From: Agapanthus africanus
Lineage: Eukaryota; Streptophyta; Magnoliopsida; Asparagales; Amaryllidaceae
NCBI GenBank assembly: GCA_030015575.1
Contig: JASDDO010000006.1
Span: forward strand, 322,324,361-322,388,360
Length of the DNA: 64,000 bases
Direction of reading: 5' to 3'
The translations under genes and the position numbers were made by a program. This document shows, in pieces, positions 11,286 through 21,908 of this stretch (positions within the stretch are counted from its first letter, which is position 1; each line of letters starts with the position of its first letter). The notes under the pieces are model-generated. The model was given only the letters and a program-made list of their open reading frames with translations, made no database searches and had not been told where the DNA came from.

Positions 11286-12600
11286 ATGTCGAGTGATCAC
11301 CGCGACGATTCAAGCACTAGCCGCCGCCTCCCTCACAACGGAGGCGCGGACGAATCTCCTCCCCAAAACTCCATCAACGCCCTAGCTGCCCGGATAGATC
11401 GACTCGCGTCCGTCGTGGATACGCTCGTCCGTATCCAAATGGCAGGGCAAGCTCCCCAGGTCGCCGCTCCCCCACCTTGGGAACGGGAGCCCTACAGAGG
11501 GAGAGAAGACTTTGCTCGCGTCGGCGCTGCCGACCACCGTCTCGCTGCCGCCCACAGCCGCAGATCTCCCGGGCCAACATATTCTATGACCCGCTGGGTG
11601 CTCCACAGTTCAACACCGAGGTCCGTCGCCAGAGCGCCTCACCTCAAGCCCCTTCACGCCCCTGTCCCTCCCGAGGAGATGTCGGTCAGCTCGCCTGCTC
11701 CCAGGCATAACCGACACCCCCTCCCTCGACGGGGTCACGCGGACGGGACTCGTCATGGCAGCTTGAAGACTACCTCACCACGGGACCTGAGCAACATCAT
11801 CGAAAGGAACCGGGTCCGCGGCCAGGCACAGGTCTCCAACAGCAGAGGCCAAAGATCAGAATGTGCCGAATCGTCGGGATACCACGGCCGACTCGATGCC
11901 CTCGAAAAGAAAATCGAGGGTATGCATCGGGAAGGTCATCACTCGAGCGACGGGGCTAAGTATGCCACCGACTGGCTCACAAAACCCTTCACCGAGGTCC
12001 CAGAGCACCGAGACGAGACAGTCATTACAGCACTTAGGTCTGGTCTTAGGCACAAGGAGTGGTTACGCTCCTTTGCATTAGCGCAACCTAAAACCATGGC
12101 CGAGGTAAAGGCCTGGATCGAGCGTGAGATCTAGCTCGAGTCTGAGGTGAACGCAAATCTCCTCGGGGCAGAGCAAACTGACCAAAAGAAAAGGGTGGGG
12201 GAAGAGAGAAAGAGACTTGACCGGCCAAAGCCCTACTCCCGAAGTTTCAAGAATACACCCCGCTCAACGTCTCCCAGACGGTACTACTAGAGGAGGCTAA
12301 GGGCGAGGGGTTCTTCAAGCTCCCCCCGATCTCGCGCATGGCGGCAAAGCGCACCCGGGGCCCTTACTGCAGTTTCCACAGGTCGCAAGGCCACTCCACA
12401 GAGAGCTGTAAGCAGCTCCGAGACTATATCGAGGAGCTCATCCATTCGGGACACCTGGCAGTGTACTTGCGGGACAAGCGGCAAGCTGACCGTGAGCAGG
12501 AGCAGCGTCCCCCTCCCAGTGAGTTGACAATCGGCCAAATCATGGTCATGTCGGCAGGGGGTACGTCGAGTACCCATAAGACTCAGCGCCCCACGCCGGT
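11286..12600 (+). pseudogene. Gag of Tat element Y, damaged
   Basis: The likely start is the ATG of MSSDHRDDSSTSRRLPHNGG at 11286; the frame stays open to a TAG at 12132-12134. The homologous gag in W shows what is missing. Y goes straight from KPFTE to VPEHRDETVI, skipping about 120 residues that include the capsid-type core, without shifting frame. After the TAG there is a one-base frameshift near 12250. The C-terminal cysteine/histidine segment PYCSFHRSQGHSTESCKQL is still readable at 12363-12419, then ELTIGQIMVMSAGG at the gag-protease border. Gag normally builds the particle that packages element RNA; this copy cannot encode a full one. Confidence 0.85.
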
Positions 12601-12800
12601 CGTGAAGGCCAACAGACATCCAAGGAGCTCAAACTGTACCAATGAAAAGAACATCTACTAGTGTGTACTTCTTTTACTAAGGCAATGTAAACTTTTCTCA
12701 AGATCTTTCTATTTATGTTATAAGAAGGGGTCAATAAAACATTACAAGAAGATTTTTGTTTATTCAAAAGGGTATTATAGGCTTCTCAGCCGTACATCGA
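12560..12800 (+). other. Site of complete pol deletion in Y
   Basis: Sequence resembling the gag-protease border (to about 12,560) runs within about 100 bases into what looks like the untranslated 3' side. No protease active site, reverse transcriptase, RNase H or integrase is present anywhere in Y. W carries the protease-like segment PIIFTNEDLHGISLPHNDPL at the matching place. About 4 kb or more is therefore missing, judging from usual Tat pol length. Confidence 0.7.
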
Positions 12801-12809
12801 AAAGAAAAA

Positions 12810-13261
12810 TTACAATAGCGAGGGAAGAGGGTGCAGAGAACATTGCTCATGGTACTCCGAGGATATTTCCGCCAGCCGAGCCCTCGCGGCCTCAGACCTC
12901 TGCCTCTGATGCCACCTGCGAACGTCGACATCGTGCCATAATTGGTAGCACTCAAGGATGAGTGCCACCGAGCGATCCCGCCGACCCGCGGAGATCAGGC
13001 CGAAGCGCCGCAAAGACCTTAGCTTACCAATCGTCTCGTCCTTCAGCTGTTTGGACAAGGGGTTATGGAGCCCCGGCGACACCCTCCAGATAGAGTACAT
13101 CAACAGCTGGAGCAGGGGAGAGCGCCGGGGAAGCGGTCGGCCGAAATGATCCTCAATGTGGCATATAATTAACTGCACCGTGTCCTCGGTGCAGTACTGA
13201 TCGTAGAGGTACACGTCCTCGAAGTTTACGATGTCGGGATGGTAAAAAAGAAGTCCTCCAT
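12810..13261 (-). pseudogene. Antisense small reading frame in Y, unknown protein
   Basis: A 134-codon frame begins MYLYDQYCTEDTV at 13214. A more natural start is the ATG at 13259-13261 (MEDFF), linked by one base missing in a homopolymer at 13246-13251 to the continuous reading YHPDIVNFEDV before it. The protein is rich in arginine and leucine, with RPLPRRSPLLQLLMYSIW in the middle and an alanine/arginine helix near the end (RQRSEAARARLAEISSEY). I do not recognise the family. It lies opposite to gag, has a TATA box about 45 bases upstream, and is separated from the larger antisense gene by the tandem array. It may be a duplicate or fragment of an antisense Tat gene. Confidence 0.5.
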
Positions 13262-13307
13262 TCTTACATTTCGGATGTAAAGGAAGGAGTGATCAACGCT
13301 CCCTCCG

Positions 13308-13314
13308 TTTTATA
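13308..13314 (-). promoter_or_regulatory. TATA box for the small antisense frame
   Basis: Read on the minus strand this is TATAAAA, about 47 bases before the ATG at 13261. Spacing and orientation fit a promoter for an antisense transcript. Confidence 0.45.
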
Positions 13315-13499
13315 GCCTACAACGCCCCACGAGTCCAACAGTCACTCATTTCACCCACAACTGTACCGCCACGCGGTAGACATCCAGCCTCTCTCGGCGA
13401 AATCGAAACGACGCGACTCCGGCGCTTCGCCCCCCCACGCGTCCATGACACGTGTTGCCCGTGACTGTCCTGCTTCCCGATGCTCACACCACCGGGCTC

Positions 13500-14775
13500 G
13501 CCCTCGCTCGGTTATCCCTGGCTGGCAGTTCTCTACCCCACAACGCCAGGGATCGAAGCCCTCACCAAGAGGCATCCGAGCGGCTACCCTGCTCGGCTAT
13601 CCTCGGCGGGTAATTCACTACCCCACGACGCCAGGGATCAAAGCCCTCGCCAAGAGACACCGGGCAGTAACCCTGCTCGGCATGTCCTTAGCAGGCCCCT
13701 TACGGCCCCTCCTGCGCTAAGGATCAAAGCCCTCACCAAGAGGCAACCGGCTCGCCCTTGCTCGGTTATCCCTGGCTGGTAGTTCCCTGCCACACGACGC
13801 CAGGGATTTAAGCCCTCGCCAAGAGGCACCGGGAAGTAACCCTGCTCAGCCCGTCCTTAAGGATCAAAGCCCTCACCAAGAGGCACCGGGCAGTAACCCT
13901 GCTCGGCCCGTCCTTAGCAGGCCCATTACGGCCCTCCCGCGCTAAGGATCAAAGCCCTCATCAAGAGGCAATCGGGCAACAACCCAGTTCGGTTATCCCT
14001 GGCTGGTAGCTCCCTACCCACAACGCCAGAGATCAAAGCCCTCGCCAACAGGCACCGGGAAGTAACCCTGCTCGGCCCGTCCTTAAAGATCAAACCCCTC
14101 ACCAAGAGGCACCGGGCAGCAACCCTACTCGGCCCATCCTTAGCAGGCCCCTTACGGCCCCTCCCGCGCTAAGGATCAAAGCCCTCATCAAGAGGCAATC
14201 AGGCAGCAACCCTGTTCAGTTATCCCTTGCTGGTTGCTCCCTACCTACAACGCCAGAGATCAAAGTCCTCGCCAAGTGGCACCGGGCAGTAACCCTGCTC
14301 GGCCCGTCCTTAAGGATCAAAGCCCTTGCCAAGAGGCTCCGGACAGCAACCCTGCTCGACCCGTCCTTAGCCGGCCCCTTACGGCCCCTCCCGCGCTAAG
14401 GATCAAAGCCTTCATCAAGAGGCAATCGGGCAGCAACCCTGTTCGGTTATCCCTGGCTGGTATCCCCATACCCACAACGCCAAAGATCAAAGCCCTCGCT
14501 AAGAGGCACCGGGCAGTAACTTTGCTCGGCCCGTCCTTAATAGGCCCCTTACGACCCCTCCCATGCTAAGGATCAAAGCCCTCATCAAGAGGCAATCGAG
14601 CAGCAACCCTGCTCGGTTATCCTTGGCTGGTAGCTCCCTACCCACAACGCCAGAGATCAAAACCCTCGCCAAAAGGCAATCGAGTAGCTACCCTGCTCGG
14701 TCATCTATGGCTGGTGTTATGACCCACCGACGCCACGGTCCAAGCCCTTGCCAAGAGGCCATCCACGTCTAAGCG
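13500..14775. repeat. Satellite-like tandem array inside Y (about 226-bp period)
   Basis: The block containing AACCCTGCTCGGCCCGTCC followed by TTAAGGATCAAAGCCCTC recurs near 13857, 14082 and 14308, giving a period of about 226 bp. Each period has three sub-units that share ATCAAAGCCCTC and CCAAGAGGCA. One has the insert TTAGCAGGCCCCTTACGGCC, another the insert GGTTATCCCTGGCTGGTAG. About 5.5 periods are present, with drift. Reading frames through the array are repeats only. Arrays of this kind are described in the region between pol and the 3' LTR of Tat elements. Confidence 0.85.
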
Positions 14776-15091
14776 ATCCCCACCTCGATTTCGGGGCCAT
14801 AGAGATACCGACCCTTCACCGGTCTTTGCACACTTGGCAAATGGTCGAATTCAACTCGACGTATGATCGCCATACGAAGAACCGACCTGACATGAAAGCT
14901 GAACAGTGCAAATAACGAATGTTCTCCACAAACAAAAGGATAATGTGCAAGCAAAGAAACTGCAAAAAGATTTTTTATTCACATAAATCAAAGGTCTCTA
15001 CAAAGGTATTATGGGCTCCCCAGCCTAACAAAAGTGCCCGGAGGCTTACAAAATTTCAGAGCAAAGGATAGGAATAAAAAGATGTGGGGAT

Positions 15092-15936
15092 TCAAGCCTC
15101 AGGGGCGGGGAGGACCTCGGCGTGCGGCGCCTCCCCTACGACCACCGGGGCGACATCTTCAGGGTCAGCACAACCGGCGGGAACTTCGGCACCGGCAGCC
15201 GGGGCGACCGACATACCTCTCGCACTCCCACCGGAGGCCACTTTCTCTGCATCATGTCCAGGGGCGATCCCCTGCGCGTCATCGTCGAGAGGGTACAAGG
15301 CCCGGAGCTCGGCGTCAGGGAACTCCAGCATCTGAGCCTTGACAGAGTCGAGGGCGTCGTGCCAAATGACGCCCCCGGCACTGGCAAGGTCGGCGTAGAA
15401 CTGATCCAACCTTTTGTAGCTCTCCATGGCCTTCCGTGCCCAGTCCTTTGCTGCCTCGTTCTCCTTCCGGAGAGTGCTCACCGTTTTCTTCATGGTAGCA
15501 ACGAGCACCCGGGAGTCCTCCAACTGGGACTCGGTGGCTCGGGCGGTCTCTCGGTACCGAGCGACCTCCCTGTTCCCAGCCTGCACCCGGTCCTCAAGGG
15601 TAGCAGCCCTCTCCGTCGCTGCCCCCAGCTCGTGCCTTAAGCTCTCCTCCCGCAAGGAGAACTCGCCTGCGGCCCGCATCGCCGGAACAATCTCCCCGTC
15701 CTATATGTGGACGACGAGGGCGACATGCTGGAGGACCTGAAGAAAGAAAGAGGGTCAAAAAGGGGAGGGAAGCACCCGATCGCACGGACAAAATGTTTGA
15801 TGAAGAACCAGGTGAAGTGCGAACACTAACCTGCACGGCCTCTTAAGCTTCACCGCCATTTGGGCCCGGAGAGTTCCTCGAGGGACCCTGCCTCCGGCCG
15901 ACCTCTCCATATCCGAGACCAGGATGTCGGCGACAG
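15092..15936 (-). pseudogene. Antisense Tat gene of Y, C-terminal exons (coiled coil)
   Basis: This continues the antisense gene whose N-terminal half is at 26517-27766; Z was inserted between. A short exon (15936-15831) reads ADILVSDMERSAGG and ends at the donor CAG|GTTAGT. A 94-bp intron ends at TCAG 15737. The last exon (15736-15092) reads VLQHVALVVHI, a TAG, then DGEIVPAMRAAGEFSLREES and a long alanine/glutamate/arginine coiled coil with heptads (RHELGAATERAATLEDRV), ending LPAPEA-stop. The TAG and the insertion make it a pseudogene. Proteins of this type (an N-terminal putative gypsy-type transposon domain plus a coiled coil) are known as antisense genes of plant Tat elements; their role is unknown. 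Confidence 0.75.
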
Positions 15937-18560
15937 TGTCACGCCCCGCTTCCCAGAGTACGCTAGATTGGGCACGTGACATAACCAACCATGCTACCTG
16001 TGGGTAGGAAGTATCCATCCACAGTCACATTACGGCTGTAGTGATATCAAGAACAAGATAAAACTATCTAAAAACATGTCCATAATCCAGAATAACAGGA
16101 GTCAATAATAAATAAATGCGGAAGCAAATGATCCAATACAAATAACTGAAAAGTATGTCCCATAATGCGGCTCACATCAGGAAATAAATGCAGGAAATAA
16201 AACTAACTACTACTGAACTCACAGCTCAGCCTGCTGGCTGAAGTACTCCTGCTCGGTCGACAACGGTACAGAATCTGGGCCATGCAAAACCCAGACGTCA
16301 GCGCGTCATGCCAACAAGTAATATAATATGAACAATGTAACAGGCAATACAAAATAAACATGAATAAAACGAGAGTGGCAATAATGTGAATCAAGCAGTG
16401 CAGGGTAGTGTGCAGTGGGTAACTAAACTGTTCTATCGGGTTTTCTATTCTAAAGTCTTTGAAATCAATTGATGAATCGTCGATGTAACTCAATAGTATC
16501 CCGTGCGTGCCCGGGACCACGGTCAAGGTTCTCGGGGCTGAATCCGAGACGTGCCGCTAGGCAGTAACAAGTAGCAGGATGGGCGAGTGATGTCAGCATC
16601 ATCACTCCGGGGCTGGCCTAGTCCGTAAGACTGATCAGAACAGGTATCGAACTATTGAGTTACAAGTCGGTTTCACTTTTGATTTCCCCATACCCCTAAG
16701 TTATGTATGTCGAGTCAGGTATTCAGTAATCAAGAACTAATGCCAACACAGGATCAGGTAAAAACAGGTTTGTCTGGATAGACAACAGAAATGGTCCATG
16801 AGGACTACATGTCAGGTTTGTTGGCATTAGACACAAGATCAGGTAACGGGTCGGGTCATGGTACATCAGGTCAAGTCAACAGTATACGGTACCAGGTCAG
16901 GCATATCAATATATATATATATATATATGTGTAGCAATGTCAGGTCAAGATGTAAACAATATCGTGGGTGTGCTCACAATCAATTATATAATCTAGCATG
17001 GGTATCACAACATGAGATAAGCAATGAATTATGTAAGAGGCAGTTTCATTCAATTTGCAGTACAGTTATCAAATTTGATACAGAGATGATCACAAGAGTG
17101 CAGTTAGACAAGTATAGCCGTTTAGTCATGTTAACAGGTTTAAGAACCCTTAGAGGTGCAATAATTTATGTAACGGTTCAGTACAGCTATTTCAGGTTAA
17201 ATGCATACGAATGTCCGAATGTAATAGAACTACACGGATAAGTGCCACCATCTATTTAACAGTAAAATGTGATTGAACAGGTAGATTTGATTATTAGGTT
17301 CAAATTGGTAAACTGTAAATTCCATGTTTAACAGTAAAATGATATAATGCAATTTTGTAACCGAAATGGAAAACGATTGTACCAAGCTAATTTTACAGGT
17401 TTAGGGTGTTAATACATATATAAATATATTGTATAGCATGTAGCAAGGGGTACTTGCCTCGACGGGTCGCGAACCGGGAAAAACGGAACGTAATGTCGGC
17501 GGGGAAACTCGCGACGGACGCACGGTTCACGGATTGAACCCAAACAATGAACCAAGAAACCACACGGGTCAGAGTATTCTGCTGGACCGTCGGGACACGT
17601 CGCCGGCACGGCCGGATTCCGGCGAGGTACAAAAACAGTGAATAGGGTTTCTAAAGGGGTGGATCCTGAGAAAGAAGGAAATGAACAGAGAAAGAAGAAG
17701 ATGGGGGATACTCACTGGTCTCAGAAGGCACTAGCAACGACGGCGAGATCGACGGTGGCGAGAACGGCGTCTCCGGCGATCTGCAGAAACTTCCAGCAAA
17801 TTGTTTTCAGTTTTGAAGAATGAAGAGAGGAAGGGTGAGATGGAGAAACACTTACGAGGTATTTTGGGGTGGTCGGGGATCGTCGGCGACGGCCAGGGGC
17901 GGCGCAGGTGGTCGCCGGTGGCGAGCAGGCGGCTGCAGGGAAGACTGCAGGCGGTCGGGAAAGAGGGGAGAAGGGAAGGAGGTGCGACGGCTGCGACGAG
18001 GGCGACGAGACGAGGATTCTGGTGACGGTGATGCCGGCGTTGGGGCTGCGGCGGCGAGGAGGGAGGTGGCTAAGGTTGCTGCCGTTGGGTTAGGGTTCGA
18101 AACTGTTGTTCTCGTGATGGAAAAATGAGAGGAGGGAAAGAATTTAAAAGGTGGGAGAGAGAAAAAGATCGGGGGAGAGAGAGAGGGGGAGAGAGGGAGA
18201 GAGAAAGAGATATGAGAGATAGAGAGAGAGATTTGTGATGGGGCCTACGGGAATAAAAGGCTGGAGATTGGCTGAGCGTGGTTAGAAAAGATTTAGATAG
18301 AGTTTTAAAGATTTAATAAACAGAAAAAATATATAAGGTTAAGAAATATATTCTAAGGTTTTAAATTATTAAAATTTGGGATTTTGGCGCCAAATAAAAC
18401 ATTTCCAAATCGTGCCCGGCTCGGGTCCAAAAATTCGAAATTGAAATAATAGGATTTTAAGCGGGTTCCAAATTTCAAAATTAAGTGTCTTATGATTAAA
18501 AAGCATACCCCCAAGACGGACACCTGTACGCGCGCGTAGCCGTCCAAACTCGCCCGTTTC
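15937..18560 (-). mobile_element. 3' LTR of Z, first about 233 bases missing
   Basis: It is homologous to the solo LTR at 7824-10660 and to the 5' LTR of Z. Its outer end TGTCACGCCCC is intact. Its inner end stops at the GCCCGTTTC motif and runs straight into integrase sequence, so the LTR start TGTAACACCCG and the polypurine tract are lost. It has only one copy of the 878-bp segment that is triplicated in the partner LTR. Confidence 0.9.
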
Positions 18561-18876
18561 TCTCCGACTGGCCATCTGTTAGAGGATGATAAGCTGTGCT
18601 AAACTTCAATCGAGTCCCCAAACTTTCCTGTAAGCTCCTCCAGAAATGTGATAAGAACCGAGTGTCTCGATCGGACACGATGCTCACCGGTACTCCATGC
18701 AATCTTACAATCTCCTGCATGTACCGCTCTGCCAAAGTCTCTGTTGATTGACCAACCCGGAAAGGAATAAAGTGAGCTGCCTTAGTCAACCGATCAACAA
18801 TCACCCATACTGCATTGTTGCCCTTTGGACTCCGCGGTAACGCCGTCACGAAATCCATGGTTATATGTTCCCATTT
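18561..18876 (-). pseudogene. Integrase core of Z, truncated and fused to LTR
   Basis: The frame reads [19 protein letters not shown], then [17 protein letters not shown], then [15 protein letters not shown] and [13 protein letters not shown]. These are the catalytic-core landmarks of a gypsy integrase, including the first two acidic positions (MDFV/VDRLTK and SDRD). After GQSE the frame continues into LTR sequence as nonsense. The rest of the core, the C-terminal region and any chromodomain are gone. A TAG in place of the expected tryptophan codon precedes KWEH. Confidence 0.93.
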
Positions 18877-19875
18877 CTATTGAGGAATCGGAAGTGGTTG
18901 CAATAAACCAGCAACCCTTTGATGTTCAGCCTTAACTTGCTGACACACCAAGCACTTAGCCACAAAGCGAGCAATCTCCCGTTTCATGCCTTCCCACCAG
19001 AAATGCTGTCGAATATCTCGGTACATCTTCGTGCCTCCTGGATGTACAGAATAGGCTGAACTGTGTGCCTCCATCATAAGCTCTTCACGAACATCACCCT
19101 TTGGCACACACAAACGGCTACCATACCTCAACGAACCATCTTCGTGGACCAATAAATCTGTTCGTAGTCCGGCTTCAACCTTCTCTCGAAACTTTTGCAG
19201 TCTAGGATCCTGCGATTGTGCTGCCTTAATTTTCTCAATCAAAGACAACTGCACTTGCAACTGCATCAACTGTCCCGTAGAGCGCGGTAGCACAACTTCC
19301 AAGCCAAATCTTCGAAAATCTGCAACGATCTCCTTCTGCGTAGTTAACACCTGAATTGCTGGTAACCGACTAAGCGCATCCGGCACAATATTAACCTTCC
19401 CCGGATGGTACTTAAGATCAAGATCGTAGTCAGCCATCAGCTCCAACCATCTACGCTGCCTCATGTTAAGCTCCTTCTGAGTGAACACATACTTCAAGCT
19501 CTTATGATCAGTAAAAACTTCGACTCTTTCTTCCAAAAGGTAGTGTCTCCAAATCTTCAAGGCGAAAATCACAGCCGCAAGCTCCAAGTCATGAATTGGA
19601 TAATTCTTCTCATGGGTCTTCAGTTGTCTCGATGCGTACGCTACAACCTTCCCACGCTGCATCAATACACATCCCAATCCTTTCCCAGATGCGTCGCTGT
19701 GAATCACCAATCCTCCGGAATTGTCTGGCACGGTCAGAATAGGGGCGGTTATCAACTTCTGCTTCAACGTCTCAAAAGCTAACGCACATTTATCCGTTCA
19801 TACAAAAGGTACCTCCTTGCGCGTAAGCTTGGTCAACGGCTCTGCCAGACGAGCAAAGTTCTCCACAAATCTCCA
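18877..19875 (-). pseudogene. RNase H and integrase zinc finger of Z
   Basis: The RNase H part shows [49 protein letters not shown] and PDALSRL. It is followed by the integrase HHCC finger with [11 protein letters not shown] near 18,940. One stop (TGA for an expected tryptophan in PFVWTDK) lies near 19,798 and one (TGA) just after GLAGY near 19,876. Between them the frame is conserved. The RNase H domain degrades RNA in the RNA-DNA hybrid; the zinc finger helps integrase bind DNA. Confidence 0.92.
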
Positions 19876-20700
19876 TCAGTATCCGGCTAATCCAAGAAAA
19901 CTTCTTATCTCAGCAACATTCTTTGCAATAGGCCAATCTCGAACTGCTGCAATCTTTTCTGGATCGACGGCAATGCCATTGCCCGACACAACATGTCCCA
20001 AAAACTTCACTTCCTCCAGCCAAAACTCGCACTTACTCATCTTCGCATAAAGCTTCTCCTGTCTCAATGTCTGCAGTGCGATCTTTAAATGCTCAGCATG
20101 CTCCTCAAAACTCTTCGAGTAAACCAGAATATCGTCAATGAAGACCACGATAAACTGGTCCAAGAACGGTAAAAAGATTCGGTTCATCAAGTCCATGAAT
20201 ACTGCCAGCGCATTCGTTACTCCGAAGGGCATCACTAAGCATTCATAATGTCCATACCGAGTTCGAAACGCCGTCTTGCAAATATCTTCTGTTTTCACTC
20301 GGACCTGATGATATCCGGATCGCAAATCCAGCTTCGAGAATACCCTCGTGCCACTAAGCTGCTCAAAAAGTTCTCCAATGCGAGGGATCGGGTACTTGTT
20401 CTTAATAGTCACCCGGTTTAATTCTCGATAGTCGATGCACATTCTTCTTATGCCATCCTTCTTCTTTACTAGAAGAACTGGAGCTCCCAAGGCGAGTTAC
20501 TGCTTCGAATCCAACCCTTCTCAAGCAATTCAGTAACCTGTTTCTTAACTTCTTCCAACTCTACTGGTGCCATTGGATAATACGCTTTAGATACTGGCGC
20601 TGCACTAGGAATAAGATCAATTGCGAACTCCACATCTCGCTTCGGCGGTAAACCCGATATGTCTTCAAATACGTCCATAAAATCGCGAACAACCGCCGGC
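19876..20700 (-). pseudogene. Reverse transcriptase of Z, one frameshift
   Basis: It starts with [20 protein letters not shown], then [12 protein letters not shown]. After a frameshift near 20,490 it continues [40 protein letters not shown] and the catalytic box FIDDILVYS near 20,135, then [10 protein letters not shown] and SFLGLAGY. All usual gypsy RT blocks are present in order. The protease that should precede it is absent. Confidence 0.95.
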
Positions 20701-20830
20701 TCTTCACCACTATCAACTTCCATTGCTGCAAGAATACTGTTTGTCGGCCTAGCCCTAAACTCGACTGGCCCGACAGAACTGCTTCCATAACGCAACTGCT
20801 GTCTGCTGCAAACTCCCTTTCATCCCAGAT
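20701..20830 (-). other. Junction where the end of gag and the protease were deleted
   Basis: Gag sequence ([16 protein letters not shown]) runs within a few dozen bases into [16 protein letters not shown], which is the linker just before RT. No zinc knuckle and no protease Asp-Ser/Thr-Gly site is found. Confidence 0.75.
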
Positions 20831-21497
20831 AAACTCTTTTGTTCCCGAGCTGCCGTAAGAACCTGTGAGAAAGTGGTCAAACTCAGGGAGACAATCTGCC
20901 TCTGGATGTCCACATCCAAACTGCGCATGAACCTCCGTGCCCTGTCTGCATCGTTGGCAACCAGAGGTCCAGCGAATCTGCTGAGTCTCGTCCATTCTGC
21001 TGCATGCACGTCCACGGGTGCTCCATTCTGCCTTAGCCCAATAAACTTCTCTTCCATTTCCTCCCGTGCAGTCCGCTGGAAGAACTTCTCCAGGAAACTC
21101 TTAGAGAAAAAAAATCCGCCCACTTGATCGGCTTGGGCAAGCGGGTCTCCTCCACAATCCACCATTCTCGGGCGTAGTCCAATAGCTGAATGCGTACCAC
21201 ATCAACTCTTTTGTCCTCTAGAATCTGTGCCGCAATCAGCAAATTCTCCGTGTCAACTAGCCACTGCTCGGCTGGCAACAGCTCCTCCAAGCCAGTAAAT
21301 GTAGACGGACCCAAACGTCTGAAATCTGCCACGGTCCCAACTCGATCAACTGGTTTAGCTCCAACGTTGTTTACAGACTGCTGAACGATCTGCAAACCTT
21401 CCTGGAATGAGTCTGCCTGCTGCTGGATCAGCTCGGTCTGTCTCTTTTGATTTTCCAGCATTCCTCTTATCACTCCAAGCATGGCGGCTTCGTCCAT
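20831..21497 (-). pseudogene. Gag of Z, frameshifted and truncated
   Basis: It starts MDEAAMLGVIRGMLENQKRQ, a coiled-coil-like N-terminus, then FRRLGPSTFTGLEELLPAEQ and WLVDTENLL. A frameshift at an eight-A run near 21,105 moves it to FSKSFLEKFFQRTAREEMEE and FAGPLVANDADRARRFMRSL, typical of plant chromovirus capsid regions. The C-terminal zinc knuckle is missing. Confidence 0.9.
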
Positions 21498-21886
21498 ACG
21501 CCTCTAGTACGTCTTCAAATTCCTATCTGCTATATTCCTGAACTCAAAATACCCAACATTAGCATGATGATAGGTTCTGAATTTAGATCAAGGCTAGAAC
21601 TCCAAGTTACTTGAATAGAGTACCGCATTGTAACTATGCCGCGGTATCATAGCCACAATTACTTAACTCCACCCAAGTCGCTTAAGTCCTAGGGATAACA
21701 AGAAATCATGTTTTTCGAGTCGACATGCAAAGGAAGTTTGCACATCGTAAAAGATATAATCAGGAAGAATGTGATTCAAGAATGGTAAACGGCAAAGTGG
21801 CAGGACATGTTTCCTAAACACGGGCATTCTGATTCGTGTATTGGGTACAATACCCAACTACAAAAGAATCAACCCGACTAACATAT

Positions 21887-21899
21887 GGCTCTGATACCA
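21887..21899 (-). other. Primer-binding site of Z
   Basis: On the minus strand this is TGGTATCAGAGCC, nine bases after the 5' LTR end at 21909. It matches initiator tRNA-Met. Confidence 0.85.
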
Positions 21900-21908
21900 A
21901 AAGAACCA

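Noticed and set aside
13445-14772. Repetitive frames reading like PRQEAPGSNPARPVLS
   Set aside because: They are translations of the 226-bp tandem array; all three frames give similar repeats.
15122-15740. Plus-strand frames opposite the antisense Tat gene
   Set aside because: The minus-strand coiled-coil protein explains the open frames; the plus-strand readings have no recognisable domain.
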